64,000 nucleotides of DNA from Russula earlei (taxonomy: Eukaryota > Basidiomycota > Agaricomycetes > Russulales > Russulaceae). The notes under the pieces are model-generated. The model did no database searches, had not been told where the DNA came from, and saw only the letters and a list, made by a program, of their open reading frames with translations. Positions 32,559 through 43,372 of this stretch are shown piece by piece. Position numbers and translations under genes: made by a program. The stretch spans positions 1-64,000 of the forward strand of contig JAGFNK010000039.1 in assembly GCA_025769875.1 (NCBI GenBank). The letters are read 5' to 3'. The first letter of the stretch is position 1. Every line of letters begins with the position of its first letter.

Positions 32559-33149
32559 TTAGGCCGTCGGCGGCGAGCCTAGTCCAGTCCAGAGGAGAAA
32601 GAAAGAAAGGATCCAAAAGTGGTAAAAACGTACGCAGAGTCGAGTCGGAGAGGCGGGTATGTACAAACGAAACGGTTTCGAACGCCATCGGAAGACGACG
32701 AGTGCAGAGGCGTCGGACGAGACCCTTCGGCCCTTTAGGATTGTGCCGGACTTGTCGAGAGCGAGGGCGCAAGTGTCGAAAAGCTTTCCATCTGTGAGTG
32801 AGGTCGAGGCGTGGAAGGATGTAGCGTCTGTTCGAATTCTTGCTTTCGTCGTCGTAGTCACCTTACACCAGACCAAAAAAAGGGTATGCCGTGTCAGAGG
32901 AAGGATATATGTATGGTACTGGATGCCTGGATGCCAGTGGTAACAGGGTGGCGGTGTTGAGCAGTGTCCTTCAACTATTTTGGGCGCATCAGACGTGTTG
33001 GGAGAGGCGGAAGAGAGGGCGTTGGGGATGTGGTCGCGTTGTGAATGTGTAGAGCACAAATCAGAACGAAAGACGAGAGCAGTCGCCGAGTACATCGCCA
33101 ACTGGCGTTCTGCAAGCGTCCTATCCATGCCGGGTGATCTTACGAACAT
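32559..33149 (-). CDS. family V copy 1, unrecognised (low confidence)
   Basis: A 196-codon frame whose central block (RIRTDATSFH, TDGKLFDTC, RRVSSDASALVVF) recurs in V2 at 39148-39552. V2 has a 36-nt in-frame insertion within this block, and most differences are single substitutions, which weakly supports coding. The opposite strand is also open in both copies, so strand is not certain. It lies upstream of and divergent from copy D, as V2 does from copy F. No domain recognised. Confidence 0.3.
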   Translation of the reverse strand: MFVRSPGMDRTLAERQLAMYSATALVFRSDLCSTHSQRDHIPNALSSASPNTSDAPKIVEGHCSTPPPCYHWHPGIQYHTYILPLTRHTLFLVWCKVTTTTKARIRTDATSFHASTSLTDGKLFDTCALALDKSGTILKGRRVSSDASALVVFRWRSKPFRLYIPASPTRLCVRFYHFWILSFFLLWTGLGSPPTA

Positions 33150-33335
33150 GTGCCATTGTGCCTCACGAGGCCAACGGCATACACCTCATGTACAAGCCGT
33201 GCGCGACGGGCGCTCTTCATCGCACTTATGCCGCTGGCTCGTGGGTAAATCCAGACGATCACCTTTCCCCAGGACGCTACTCACATCCTCACTGGTGAGC
33301 TTTCGCCTGTACGTCGAGGGAGTGTCACCGTGACC

Positions 33336-34927
33336 ATGTCTGAAGTGAGTAAGCTTCACAAATCCGTTATCACGTCTCATCACTCAATGGATTCGACCAG
33401 TCAATATTGCCTTGCGCCGCCCGCTCTTCGACCACGATTGGTGGTCCCTTACAAGCGTCGTTGAAATCAAGTCCTTGTGAACATCGCCAGGGTGTGTCGT
33501 TTTCGCTCAGTGTCCATAACGACCACTGACCAGTCGATTCTAGATCGGGTGACAATCAACACGCTCCCTGATAATGTCCTAGTGGAAATATTCCATTTCT
33601 ATCTGATCATGGACTACTGGAGCATATGGACGAACGAATGGCACACACTGGTCCATGTGTGTCAAAGATGGCGAGATGTGTCGTGTTTGCATCGCCACAT
33701 CGCCTGAACCTGCGACTGGTGTACACAGGAAAAAGGCCGATGTCTGAAATACAGGACGTCTGGCCAGTCTTGCCTGTGGTGATAAGCCATCGTTCTGACT
33801 TGTCGAACGCCTGGGAAAACGTATCTGCTATCCTCGAATCGGAGCACCGCCATCGCATATGTCAAATCAACTTGTTGGACATTCCAACATCACATTGGGA
33901 AAGATTCTCAACAGCGATGCAGAAACCATTCCCGGAACTGTCTCATCTGGTGTTTTTGGCAAAAACAACTGTGACGTCCCTTCCGGATTCGTTCTTGGGT
34001 GGATCCGCCCCACTTCTACGGGAGCTCACGTTGGAAAACTGTCCGTTTCCAGGAATTCCTACACTACTTTTGTCTGCCAGTCAACTCGTCGTGCTTGACC
34101 TTTGGTTTATCCCCATTTCTGGTTACATTTCTCCCCAGGATTTGGTCACCGCTCTGTCGGTCATATCCAAACTTGAAACCCTTCGCCTGGGATTCCAAGT
34201 CCCCCTATATCCGGCAAGTCGACCTCGACCTCTGCTCACACGCTCTTTCCTCCCCGCTCTCACTTTTCTTGCGTTCCGCGGCGTTCACGAGTACTTGGAG
34301 GACTTACTGACCCAAATCGAGGCTCCCGTTCTCACCACACTCTACGTAGCATTCTTCATGGACATTGACTTTGTCCTCCCACAACTCCACCGGTTAATCA
34401 GTCAAGTAGAATCGTTCAATTCATGTGACAGTGCAACCGTGCGCACTTCCGATCGTGCAATTCGATTCGCAATTTTCAGAGAATCACCTCAATTTACGGA
34501 ACTCTTCTTAGAAATCAGGTGCAGAGAGTTGGATTGGCAGCTTTCATCGCTGGCCCAGGTCTGCAGCTCATCCTTTCCCTTTCTCTCCACTTTGGTACAC
34601 CTCGACATCCTGGATGATGATGTTCCTCAATCACACTGGAAAGATGACATGGAAACCACTCAATGGCTAGAACTCCTGGCCCCGCTCACTGCTGTGAAGG
34701 ATCTGTGCCTAACTCATCAAGTTGCGCCACACGTCTTCCAAGCGCTGAAAAAGCTCGGGGAAGAAAGAGTAATAACAGAAGTCTTACCCGCACTCCAGAA
34801 CATTTTCTTGGAGGGTCTCGAGCCATTTGGATCAGTTCCGAGATATGTTGAAGGATTCGTCGCCGCGCGAAACCTCTCGGGTCACCCTGTGGCTGTCCAC
34901 CGTTGGGATTGGGAGAACTCGGAGTAG
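33336..34927 (+). pseudogene. F-box/LRR-like gene, copy D (nonsense and 2-bp insertion)
   Basis: The ATG at 33336 matches copies A and F, but exon 1 has TGA at 33462-33464 where they have a Trp codon. The intron is 33492-33533. Exon 2 begins normally (TINTLPDNVLVEIFHFY), then a duplicated GT near 33676 shifts the frame inside the F-box. The remaining roughly 400 residues (LRLVYTGKRPM to HPVAVHRWDWENSE) are intact in the new frame. Removing two bases would restore exon 2. At least two independent lesions make it a pseudogene. Confidence 0.75.
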
Positions 34928-35164
34928 GTAGGACCTAGGCGGGATTCATTGATGAGTTTTTTATGCTCCCCATGTAATTGTCATCTGACGTCATTTGCCT
35001 TCTGTGCAATTGTGATTACCTTACTCCAATTACCCTGTTGCTGTACCATTACTGGTGAAAAAATATAGAGAAAAGAGGGCGCGCCAAGCAGCATGCGGGA
35101 GCACTAGTGGAGGAGGGGCATGCCGGGGAATCTGCAGTGCCAATACACTTGCTCACAGAGATCA
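34928..35164. other. 3' flank of copy D
   Basis: No gene seen. Ends near the truncation point of U4. Confidence 0.4.
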
Positions 35165-35610
35165 CGTCGAATGACAGCTTATAATGTAGAATAGGGAGAG
35201 ATGCGGAGGACTGATATGCCAGGGCGACTGTGGTCTGGAGTGCGCGCGTGTTGACAGCGATGTAGTGCTTGCTTCAAAGAAAGGCTCGCTTTGGAATCTG
35301 TGATAAAGATGCAAGACGGCCTTGAATAGATGATGAATCCGTCCAACGAGCTTTGACAGTGAGACAATCATCACGGGGAGCAAGCAAAAGATGTACGTCA
35401 CTCACCACCACTGAGAAGACGGCTTCGACTACATTGCCAATGTGCCCAACTCTCGTGTAAAACGGCAGCTGTGGTCCCCCATCGTTCTCCATCCTCCATC
35501 AAGGGAGCACTCTGCCCACGTCGTATCATCGGCATCGGGTGACGTGCTTGACTTGTTATGTCTGCGATATGGGTGTGCAAAAGAATGTGGCTAAAGTCAG
35601 CCTTGGACAC
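35165..35610 (-). pseudogene. family U copy 4, N-terminal fragment only
   Basis: Contains the blocks MIRRGQSAPL, GPQLPFYTRVGHIGNVVEA and IFCLLPVMIVSLS, matching U1 at 11574-12171. A GTGAGT at about 35397-35402 (- strand) after EAVFSVV looks like a splice donor, which explains the frame change between blocks. The middle and C-terminal parts are absent because copy D's 3' flank follows. It is head-to-head with F-box copy E, reproducing the U/F-box arrangement of copy B. Confidence 0.4.
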
Positions 35611-35896
35611 CTGCTAATCGCGGATCCCGTGGTAGTTCTAGGATTCCTCGACGGGGGGTGATTGTAATTGAAAATTTACTATCACTGGGGCAAATTAGCA
35701 AGCGAAATCACCTGCAGAGAAGAACAGAACAGGCGACGGACACTTCACTACTGATGCGTGGTAGGTTACGAACCTCGTCCGTAAGTGAAGAGAGGAGCGG
35801 AGAGCCGCCGGCCCGTGGGTAATTCCGGACGATCACCTTAGCCACCTCAACAACCTAACCGATGAGCTTTCGCCTGTGAGTCGAGCGAGTGTCACC

Positions 35897-37458
35897 ACGC
35901 CTGAAGTGACTAATCTTCACATAGTCCTATTCTGCGACTCCGTTATCGCATCTCCTCATTATGTACTGGCTTCATCCAGTCATTATTGCCTTGTACCGCA
36001 CCCTCCTCGACTACGATTGGTGGTCCCTCAGAAGCATCCTTAGAAGCAAGTCCTTGTGAACATCGCCAGGGTGTGTCTTTTTTGCTCAGTGTCCATAACG
36101 ACCACTGACTAGTCGATTTTAGACCGGGTGACAATCAACACGCTCCCTGATGATGTCCTTGTGGAAATATTCCATTTCTGTGTGGATCAAGACATACGGA
36201 CAAACGGATGGCATACACTGGTCCATGTATGTCAAAGATGGCGAGATGTCGTGTTTGCATCGCCACGTCGCCTGAACCTGCGTCTTTGGTACTCAGGAAA
36301 GAGACCGATGTCTGAGATGCTGGACGTCTGGCCAGTCTTGCCTGTGGAGATAAGCCGTGGTCCCAACATGTCGCACTTTTGGGAAAACGTAGCCGCTGCC
36401 CTCGAGTCGGAGCATCACCATCGCATATGTAAAATCGGCTTGTTTTACATTCCAACAACAGAATGGGAAAGATTAGCAGCAACGATGCAGAAACCATTCC
36501 CGGAGCTGACATATCTGCGGTTTCGGGCAGAAGGCAACACTGTGACGTCCCTTCCGGATTCGTTCTTGGGTGGATCCGCCCCACTTCTGCGAGAACTCTG
36601 GTTGGCGAACTGTCCGATTCAAGGACTGCCGAAATTACTTTTCTCTGCCAATCAACTTGTCATTCGAATATTCCCGATTCAGGTTACATTGCTCCCCGGG
36701 ATTTGGTGATCGCCTTGTCGGTCATGTCCAGACTTGAAATCCTTGCCCTTGGATTCCGATCCCTTCTATATCCGGCAAGTCGACCTCCGCTCACACGCTC
36801 TGTTCTCCCCGCTCTCACACAACTTACGTTCCGCGGCGTTCACGAGTACTTAGAGGACTTATTGGCCCAAATCAAGGCTCCCGTTCTCAACCACCTCGGC
36901 GTATCGTTCTACACGAACCTCGGCTTTGTCATCCCACAACTTGGCTGGTTGATCAGTCAAACAGAATCGTTCAAGACATGCGACACAGCAATTGTGTACA
37001 CTTCCTCTCGTGCAATTCGATTCACGGCTTCCAGAGGCACAAATCGTTTTCCGGAGCTCTCGTTGGAAGTCAGGTGTAGAGAGTTGAATCTGCAGCTCTC
37101 ATTGCTGGCCCAGGCCTGCAGTTCATCCTTTCTCCCCCTCTCGACTTTGGTACAACTCGACATCCTGGATGGTTTTCCTCCACGACATTTGGAAGGTGAC
37201 GTGGTAACCGCACAATGGCTGGAACTCCTGGACCCGTTCACTGCCGTGAAGGACCTGCGCCTATCCCGTCAAATTGGGCGACATGTCTGCCAAGCGCTGA
37301 AAAAGCTCGCGGAAGCAAGAGTAGACGTTTTACCCGCGCTGCAGAACACTTTGTGGGAGGGCCTTGAGCCATTGGATTCTGTTCCGAAATACATTGAGGG
37401 ATTCGTCGCCGCGCGAAAACTCTCTGGTCACCCTGTGGTTGTCCACCATTGGGAATAG
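35897..37458 (+). pseudogene. F-box/LRR-like gene, copy E (10-bp deletion)
   Basis: The start codon position reads ACG (35897). Exon 1 is degraded. The intron is 36071-36112 and its acceptor is TAG instead of CAG, so the apparent in-frame stop just before the F-box would be spliced out. Exon 2 encodes TINTLPDDVLVEIFHFCV onward. About 10 bp are missing near 36663-36672 relative to other copies, which shifts the frame. The leucine-rich remainder continues in the frame ending at 37458 (HPVVVHHWE). Pseudogene. Confidence 0.75.
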
Positions 37459-37563
37459 GACCTAGGCAGCATCGATGAGTTCTCTAATCTAACTAGCATC
37501 TGACATCATTTAACTTCTGTGCACTGTCATTGCCTCACCCCAAACACCTTGGTTCTCGTACCA

Positions 37564-38448
37564 TTAATCAGATCTCCAAACGTCGTATGACGAGTTGGCA
37601 ATCATCCATTGGAGAGAGATAGTCTTCAGTGAGGGAGATATGGCTTGACTCTCTGCAACGGGGGAGGCGGGGTGAGTCTTTGGTGAGGGGAGAGAGGGAC
37701 GCACTCCTTGTCGAAGGTGAAAATCGGCGAAATCTTTATCGAGAGCGGGATGGACTGGTGTATGAATGAGGGGGTCATGGACCAAATCATCGTCCGAGGG
37801 GAGATAGAATGATTCGCCGTCCAGTGTGTGTTAACGCCATCTGCAGACAACTGGTAGGACACCATGAATGGTGAGTCGAGGGTAACTCTTGTTGGTGTTG
37901 GAAGGCGGATGGCCCCGTCGTGGTTTCTTCCCTCATTCTGCAAAAGAATGGAGTCAGTTGGTAGGGACTTTGCCACCCACTTCACCACAGCAATAATCGT
38001 TTCTGCCATATGCAAGAGGGTGTCCATTGTGGCACGGTGAATGCCCGTTGGCCAATCAGGCATCGAGGAATTTGTTCAGGTTCGACGTGTGCAGCGACGT
38101 GTGCGGCAAGCCGGGTCGATCCATTCAATGTATCCGGGCCACAACGTATTCATCAAAATTCGAAGGAGTTAGCATTCGCCTCCACTGGACGCGGTGCAGC
38201 GAGAACGAAGAAGCGCTCACTGGCAAAGAACATAGCCCACGCGCATTTCAACTCACGTGTATCGAGGCCAGGACTTTGTTCCAGCCGCAGCATCTCCTCG
38301 CAAAGAAGCGAAATGGCGGTGCGAAATTGACATGATGAGGCGTCCTTTGTACGTCAACGCAGTAGACGCGGAGTCCGCGTGTTGATGTTTCCATGCTCAG
38401 GTGTTCGGGAAAGCAAGTGGGGATGACTAGGTCATACAGACACAGCAC
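37564..38448 (-). pseudogene. unrecognised multi-exon - strand gene remnant
   Basis: Coding-like pieces on the - strand: YCVDVQRTPHHVNFAPPF followed by a GTGAGT donor at the end of the block; AWAMFFASERFFVLAAPRP; NTLWPGYIEWIDPA; and a 145-codon frame (37626-38063) with AETIIAVVKWVAKSLPTDSI and TPTRVTLDSPFMVSYQLSAD. The frames differ and stops separate them, which fits either short introns or decay. It is not a member of the F-box, U or V families and has only one copy here. No function is proposed. Confidence 0.3.
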
Positions 38449-39147
38449 GTGGAAAAGTATGCGGCGTCGTGCAGGCGACTTGCAGAATGGGGTTGGAGGA
38501 GTTGGATAACGGGTATATCAGAGAGGGTATGCAAAATGGGTTGTGGCTATCAGAGTTGGAGAGAAGACCATTGGACGATGTGGGAACGACCACAGCCAAA
38601 CGCTAAGTAGGGCGGCCAAAGAATACATTCGTGCGCATTCCCATAGATCCCATGTGTTGGATTGCATTGCATGTAAAGTGGGACAGAAATATAAACGAGG
38701 AAGAAACCGTCAAAAGGTTTCACGAGCTGGGCGTGCCCTCCTTTGCGATAAAGAAATCAGGACGGACTATCTATGTGCTCCCTTACCTAGCCATTAGCCT
38801 ATGCTTAGAGCGAGGGCGCAGCAAGAAAGTGGGCAAGAGTGGGAACGAAGGCGAGTGAGAGGGATGCGTGAGCGAGGGCTTGGAGTGAGGGAGCAAGGCT
38901 AACGATCACACAAGACAACAAGAAGGAGAAACCGGAAGACCTTGCTATATTCTGCGACTCGTCCTCGAAGACGAGGGCGAATTTTATATACATCCAAAGT
39001 GTTTCTCTACCAGTCGGCCGATATCGTATCGAGCGCATGATGTGGAGGCGGGTGTTAGGGGAAAGGGAAAGAGGTGGTCTAGAACGCGCGACGTGGCGTG
39101 CGTGCAGTTGGTAACAGGGTCATTATGCCATGGGCGGCGGGTCTAGT
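38449..39147. other. interval upstream of V2
   Basis: No supported gene. Part of 38880-39147 resembles the flank of V1. Short + strand frames around 38543-38858 have no counterpart there. Confidence 0.35.
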
Positions 39148-39884
39148 TTAAAGGAGAAAGAAAGATTGCGAAGAGTTGGAACGTACGGGAGGAGACGGTC
39201 TGGATCGCGAGAGGCACGTCCGCGCCGGCGACGATGGGCCCGTTAGGCCGTCCACGGCAAGCCTAGTCCAGAGATAGAAAGAAAGCATTTGAAGTGGTAA
39301 AAAAGCCAGAGATCCAGTGGTGGGAATGTACAATGAACGCAATTCGAAGACGACGAGTGCAGAGGCGTCGGATGAGACCCTTCGGCCGTTTAGGATTGTG
39401 CAGGACTTGTCGAGAGCGAGGACGCAAGTGTCGAAAAGCTTTCCATCTGTGTGTGAAGTCGAGGCGGAGACGAGGAGAGAGGAGACGGGTGAGGTGGAGG
39501 TGTGGAAGGACGTAGCGTCTGTTCGAATTCTTGTTTTCGTCGTCGTAGTCACCTTACACTAGACGAAAGAAAAGGATATAGCGTACGCAGCAGTATCAGA
39601 GGAAGGTGATATGCACGGTACTGGATGCTAGTGGTTTGAACGCCGTTCAAGGGTAACAGGGGTGGCGTTGTCGAGCAGGGTTTTTCAGCTATTTTGGGAG
39701 CGTCGGACTTGTTGCCTTGTTGGTGGGAGAGGCGGAAGCGAGGGCGGTGGTGGTGTGTTCGCGATGTGAATGTGTGGAGCACAAATCGGAACGAAAGCGA
39801 GAGTAGTCGCCGAGGACACCGCCAACTGGCGTTCAAAATCATACTGCTAGCGTCCTTATCCATGCCGAGTGATCTTACGGACAT
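39148..39884 (-). CDS. family V copy 2, unrecognised (low confidence)
   Basis: Two overlapping - strand frames (39148-39552 and 39549-39884). The first shares RIRTDATSFH, TDGKLFDTC and RRVSSDASALVVF with V1 and has 12 extra in-frame residues (VSSLLVSASTSH). Lesions or an intron separate the two frames. The position relative to F-box copy F matches V1 relative to copy D, so V and the F-box gene duplicated together. Strand and reality are uncertain. Confidence 0.28.
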
Positions 39885-39968
39885 GTGCTTTGCTCACGAG
39901 GCCAACGGCAGTGTAAACCTCGTGTACAGGGCGTGTCGACGGGCGCTCTTCATCGCACTTGGCTCGTG

Positions 39969-40420
39969 GGTAAATCTAGACGATCACCTTTCTCCAGGAC
40001 GCTACTCACATCCTAACTGATGAGCTTTCGCCTGTAAGTCGAGCGAGGAGGGTCACCATACCTGAAGTCATCACTAATCTTCACGTAGTCGTATTCGGCG
40101 ACTCCGTTATCATGTCTCCTCATTATGCACTGGCTTCGTCCAGTCATTATTGCCTTGCACTACACGCTCCTCGACCACGATGGGTGGTCCCTCGACGATC
40201 ACCTTTCTCCAGGACGCTACTCACATCCTCACTGGTGAGATTTCGCCTGTACGTCGAGCGAGTGTCACCGTGACCATGTCTGAAGTGAGTAAGCTTCACA
40301 AATCCGTTATCACGTCTCATTGCTCAATGGCTTCGACCAGTCATTATTGCCTTGCGCCGCCCGCTCCTCGACTACGATTGGTGGTCCCTCACAAGCGTCG
40401 TTGGGAGCAAGTCCTTGTGA
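39969..40420. repeat. tandem duplication of the F-box exon-1 region
   Basis: A diverged exon-1/upstream segment (about 39969-40193, ending GGTGGTCCCTC) is followed at once by the same segment again (40194 onward, GACGATCACCTTTCTCC). The second copy drives gene F. The first is degenerate. Confidence 0.6.
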
Positions 40421-41832
40421 CCATCGCCAGGGTGTGTCTTTATTTCGGAGTGTCCATAACGACCACTGACCAGTCGATTCTAGACCGGGTAACAATCAAC
40501 ACGCTCCCCGACGATGTTCTAGTGGAAATATTCCATTCCTATGTGATCGTGGATTCAAGTTACTGGGACTGGGACAATCGGATGAACGAATGGCACACAC
40601 TGGTCCATGTGTGTCACAGATGGCGGTCTATCGTGTTTGCATCGCCACGTTACCTGAACCTGCGAATCGAGTACAGAGGGAAAAGACCCCTGTCTGAGAT
40701 GCTGGACGTCTGGCCTGCCTTTCCTGTGGCGATAAGACGTCGTTTCAACTTGAATCCCTGGAGAAACTTCGTTGGTGCCCTCGAGTCGGAGCACCGCGAT
40801 CGCATATGTCAAATCCACTTGCCCGACATTCCAATATCAGATTGGGAAATATTCGCAGCGACGATGCAGAAACCATTCCCGGAGCTGACATCAGTTTCGA
40901 TTTCGACAGATGAAACAAAAAGCACTATGATGTCCTTTCCGGATTCGTTTTTGGGTGGATCCACCCAACTTCTTCGAGAACTCAGGATGGGGCGTTGTTC
41001 GTTTCCAGGAATTCCTAAACTACTTTTATCTTCCAAACAACTGGTCGTTCTTTCCCTTTGGGAAATTCCCGACTCTGGTTACTTTTCTCCCCAGGATTTG
41101 GGCACCGCCCTGTCGGTCTTGTCCAAACTTGAATCCCTTTACCTTACATTCCGATCCCCACTATATCCGGCAAGTCGACCTCGACCTCCGCTCACACGCT
41201 CTGTCCTCCCCGCTCTCATCCTACTTGACTTCAAAGGCGTTCACGAGTACTTGGAAGACTTAGTGGCCCACATCGAAGTTCCCTTTCTTAACTCACTCCA
41301 GATAAGATTCTTCATTGTACCCGACATTTTCTTCCCACAACTCCACCGGTTGATCAGTCACGCAAAATCGTTCGAGACATGCGACAGAGCAACTGTGCGC
41401 ACTGTCCCTTTCAATAATGCAATCCGATTTTCCATGTGCCTCCGAACTTATCTCTTGTTGGAAATCAGGTGCGGAGAGCACCTTGCATCGCTGGCCCAGG
41501 TCTGCAGCTCAACCTTTCCCTTCCTTTCCAATATGATACAACTCGAGATCGTGGATGATGATCCTCCATCACACTGGACAGATGACGTGGATACCACACG
41601 ATGGCTGGAACTCCTGGACCCGTTCATTGCTGTAAAGGATCTGCGCTTATCCCGCCAAGTTGCGCCACATGTCTGTCGAGCGCTCACGAAAGAAAGACCA
41701 ACGGACGTCTTACCCGCGCTGCAGATCATTTCCTTGAAGGGCGTCAAGCCGTTGGGATCTGTTCCGAAATATATTGAGCGACTCGTCGCCGCGCGAAAAC
41801 TCTCTGGTCACCCTGTGGCTGTCCACTGCTAG
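40276..41832 (+). CDS. F-box/LRR-like protein, copy F (intact)
   Basis: The ATG at 40276 in ACCATG context starts MSEVSKLHKSV, as in copy A. Exons 40276-40431 and 40474-41832 are separated by the putative 42-nt intron (GTGTGT to CAG, branch ATAAC), giving 504 residues. The F-box is TINTLPDDVLVEIFHSYV through WHTLVHVCHRWRSIVFASP, then leucine-rich sequence with LPDSFLGG-like loops and the family C-terminus (LVAARKLSGHPVAVHC). With copy A it is one of two full-length copies and is probably the more divergent. Predicted SCF substrate receptor of unknown target. Confidence 0.75.
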   Translation: MSEVSKLHKSVITSHCSMASTSHYCLAPPAPRLRLVVPHKRRWEQVLVTIARVCLYFGVSITTTDQSILDRVTINTLPDDVLVEIFHSYVIVDSSYWDWDNRMNEWHTLVHVCHRWRSIVFASPRYLNLRIEYRGKRPLSEMLDVWPAFPVAIRRRFNLNPWRNFVGALESEHRDRICQIHLPDIPISDWEIFAATMQKPFPELTSVSISTDETKSTMMSFPDSFLGGSTQLLRELRMGRCSFPGIPKLLLSSKQLVVLSLWEIPDSGYFSPQDLGTALSVLSKLESLYLTFRSPLYPASRPRPPLTRSVLPALILLDFKGVHEYLEDLVAHIEVPFLNSLQIRFFIVPDIFFPQLHRLISHAKSFETCDRATVRTVPFNNAIRFSMCLRTYLLLEIRCGEHLASLAQVCSSTFPFLSNMIQLEIVDDDPPSHWTDDVDTTRWLELLDPFIAVKDLRLSRQVAPHVCRALTKERPTDVLPALQIISLKGVKPLGSVPKYIERLVAARKLSGHPVAVHC

Positions 41833-42682
41833 GAACAGGACCTACATAGGATGGATGAGCTCTTTATGATCCCCTCCTAATCAGCATCTGATTTCATTTA
41901 CCTTCTGTGCCGTTGTCATTATCTGACTCCAAGCTCGGACCGATCGCCAGCTCAGAGCCCAGAGCCACGCGTCGACCCACGTTCATCGACTTTCTCTTTC
42001 ACTGGTGTCCCTTCCAATTCTTCATTATCTCTCGATCATATACATACCCCTGGTCACCACGCCCTGCCACGACCGTCTTTCAGCGCGCACGCTCGCCCGG
42101 GCTCACCTGACGCACTCGCGTCTCATTCGTCGCATCAGCCCTTCGAGGACTCGCGGTTGGATATGAATCATTGGTCACTCCGTTATGGCATCCCGTTTCT
42201 CTTCGTCCCCTCTACTATACCTTCCAACTCAGTTTGTTCTGTCATTCGAGCGGCCTTCCGTTACAATAATCTTCGATACGCGCCGTTTCGGATGCCTTCT
42301 CCCTCCAGACCGTTGTCTACCACTGCACAAATGCGTCACCGGAAGAGGCTCCTTCCGGGGCATCATGCACTGTATGTCGTCGAATTAACTACTTCAAAGA
42401 GGATATTGTGTTTCATGGCTGCCCCCCCCCCCCCCCCCCCGAGACAACCTAAGTTTTATCGTTCTGAGATAACACAGCTGTCTCGGAGCGAGACGCTTGT
42501 GCCCGCCCGCGCTAAACGACAAGGGAGCGATGGAACCCAGTCTCGGACAACTTGAATCTCCCAGAACCGAAGCGTGAGAGCAGACAGCAGCGCAGCATGC
42601 TTTTTAGGAGGATGTTGCGGATTTCCCTGGCTGGAAGTCACGGCTGCGGACCGTTGGCGGTCGTTATTGTCGCACAATCATC
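41833..42682. other. interval with a 19-nt C homopolymer
   Basis: 3' flank of copy F, then sequence leading to the thioesterase pseudogene. A run of 19 C residues occupies 42422-42440. A 132-codon + frame (42157-42555) spans the run but shows no recognisable domain and is not called. Confidence 0.4.
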
Positions 42683-42938
42683 ATGAAGTACCAGAGCGTA
42701 CTCGTTCTCGTTTCCGCAATCGTCGAGACCCTTTGAAAGCCCTGGACAAGACGTGCTGGCACCTTCTAAACATTGTCCCCTCGTGATTTGGCACGGGCCA
42801 GGTGTGTACCGCCCTGCTCCCTTCCAAGCTTTCCGTGTGTTGGTGAAGCCGTCCCGCAGGCGACTCGTATGACTCGCCCGGCATTCTCAAATTTCAGTCA
42901 TCAAGTGAGGAGATGCTCGGGATATTCATAATTATTCA
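42683..42938 (+). pseudogene. palmitoyl-protein thioesterase, 5' part (left of Copia-4)
   Basis: Palmitoyl-protein thioesterases remove fatty acyl groups from cysteines of proteins in the lysosome or vacuole. The ATG at 42683 gives a signal-like start (MKYQSVLVLVSAIVE). In another frame follows HCPLVIWHG, matching the PLVIWHG motif. Then comes an intron (GTGTGT to CGCAG) and DSYDSPGILKF, the next conserved block. A frame change between signal and motif indicates a lesion. Copia-4 (TSD ATTCA) is inserted just after LGIF. The family assignment rests on three consecutive motifs in order, continued at 48783. Confidence 0.6.
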
Positions 42939-43323
42939 TGTTGCGCAGCATAGAGTGCAGCTAACAGGCCAAGCAACCCACCTTAGAGGTTGTGCTAATG
43001 CTCAAGTGATATTGGGGTGTAGAGCAATGTGTATACTCGTCTACAAGTATGGTATTTATACCTCTATGACCCAGGGCTGTTCCTAAGTCCAAAAGAGGTG
43101 ACTACAGGTGTCCACTATATCGCGCATTAAGTGACGCGTGATGTGGAAACGTTCTAGACGCAGCATAAGGCTGCATCTTGTGATAGATAGTGTACTATGC
43201 GTAACCCTATTCCCATAAGCGCATATACTAAAGTTCTGTCTAACACGTAACATCTATGAGCGGATCTTGAACCTTGTATGAAGGTCTTCGCCTTCTTTGA
43301 TCCGTTCGGGTTCCGGTTCAACA
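42939..43323 (-). repeat. Copia-4 3' LTR
   Basis: The 385-bp left LTR. It contains GTGTCCACTATATCGCGC, close to a segment of the Z LTRs. Confidence 0.9.
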
Positions 43324-43372
43324 CTCCCCCTTGCTAAGTGCATCGGTAGATGCCGTGAGCATTTTCCCACAT

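Noticed and set aside
39399..39515. Possible Zn2Cys6 cluster (CRTCRERGRKC) on the + strand, also at 32740
   Set aside because: Only half of the six-cysteine pattern is present, and the opposite strand is equally open.
42157..42555. 132-codon ORF spanning the C19 run
   Set aside because: Low complexity across the homopolymer and no recognisable domain.
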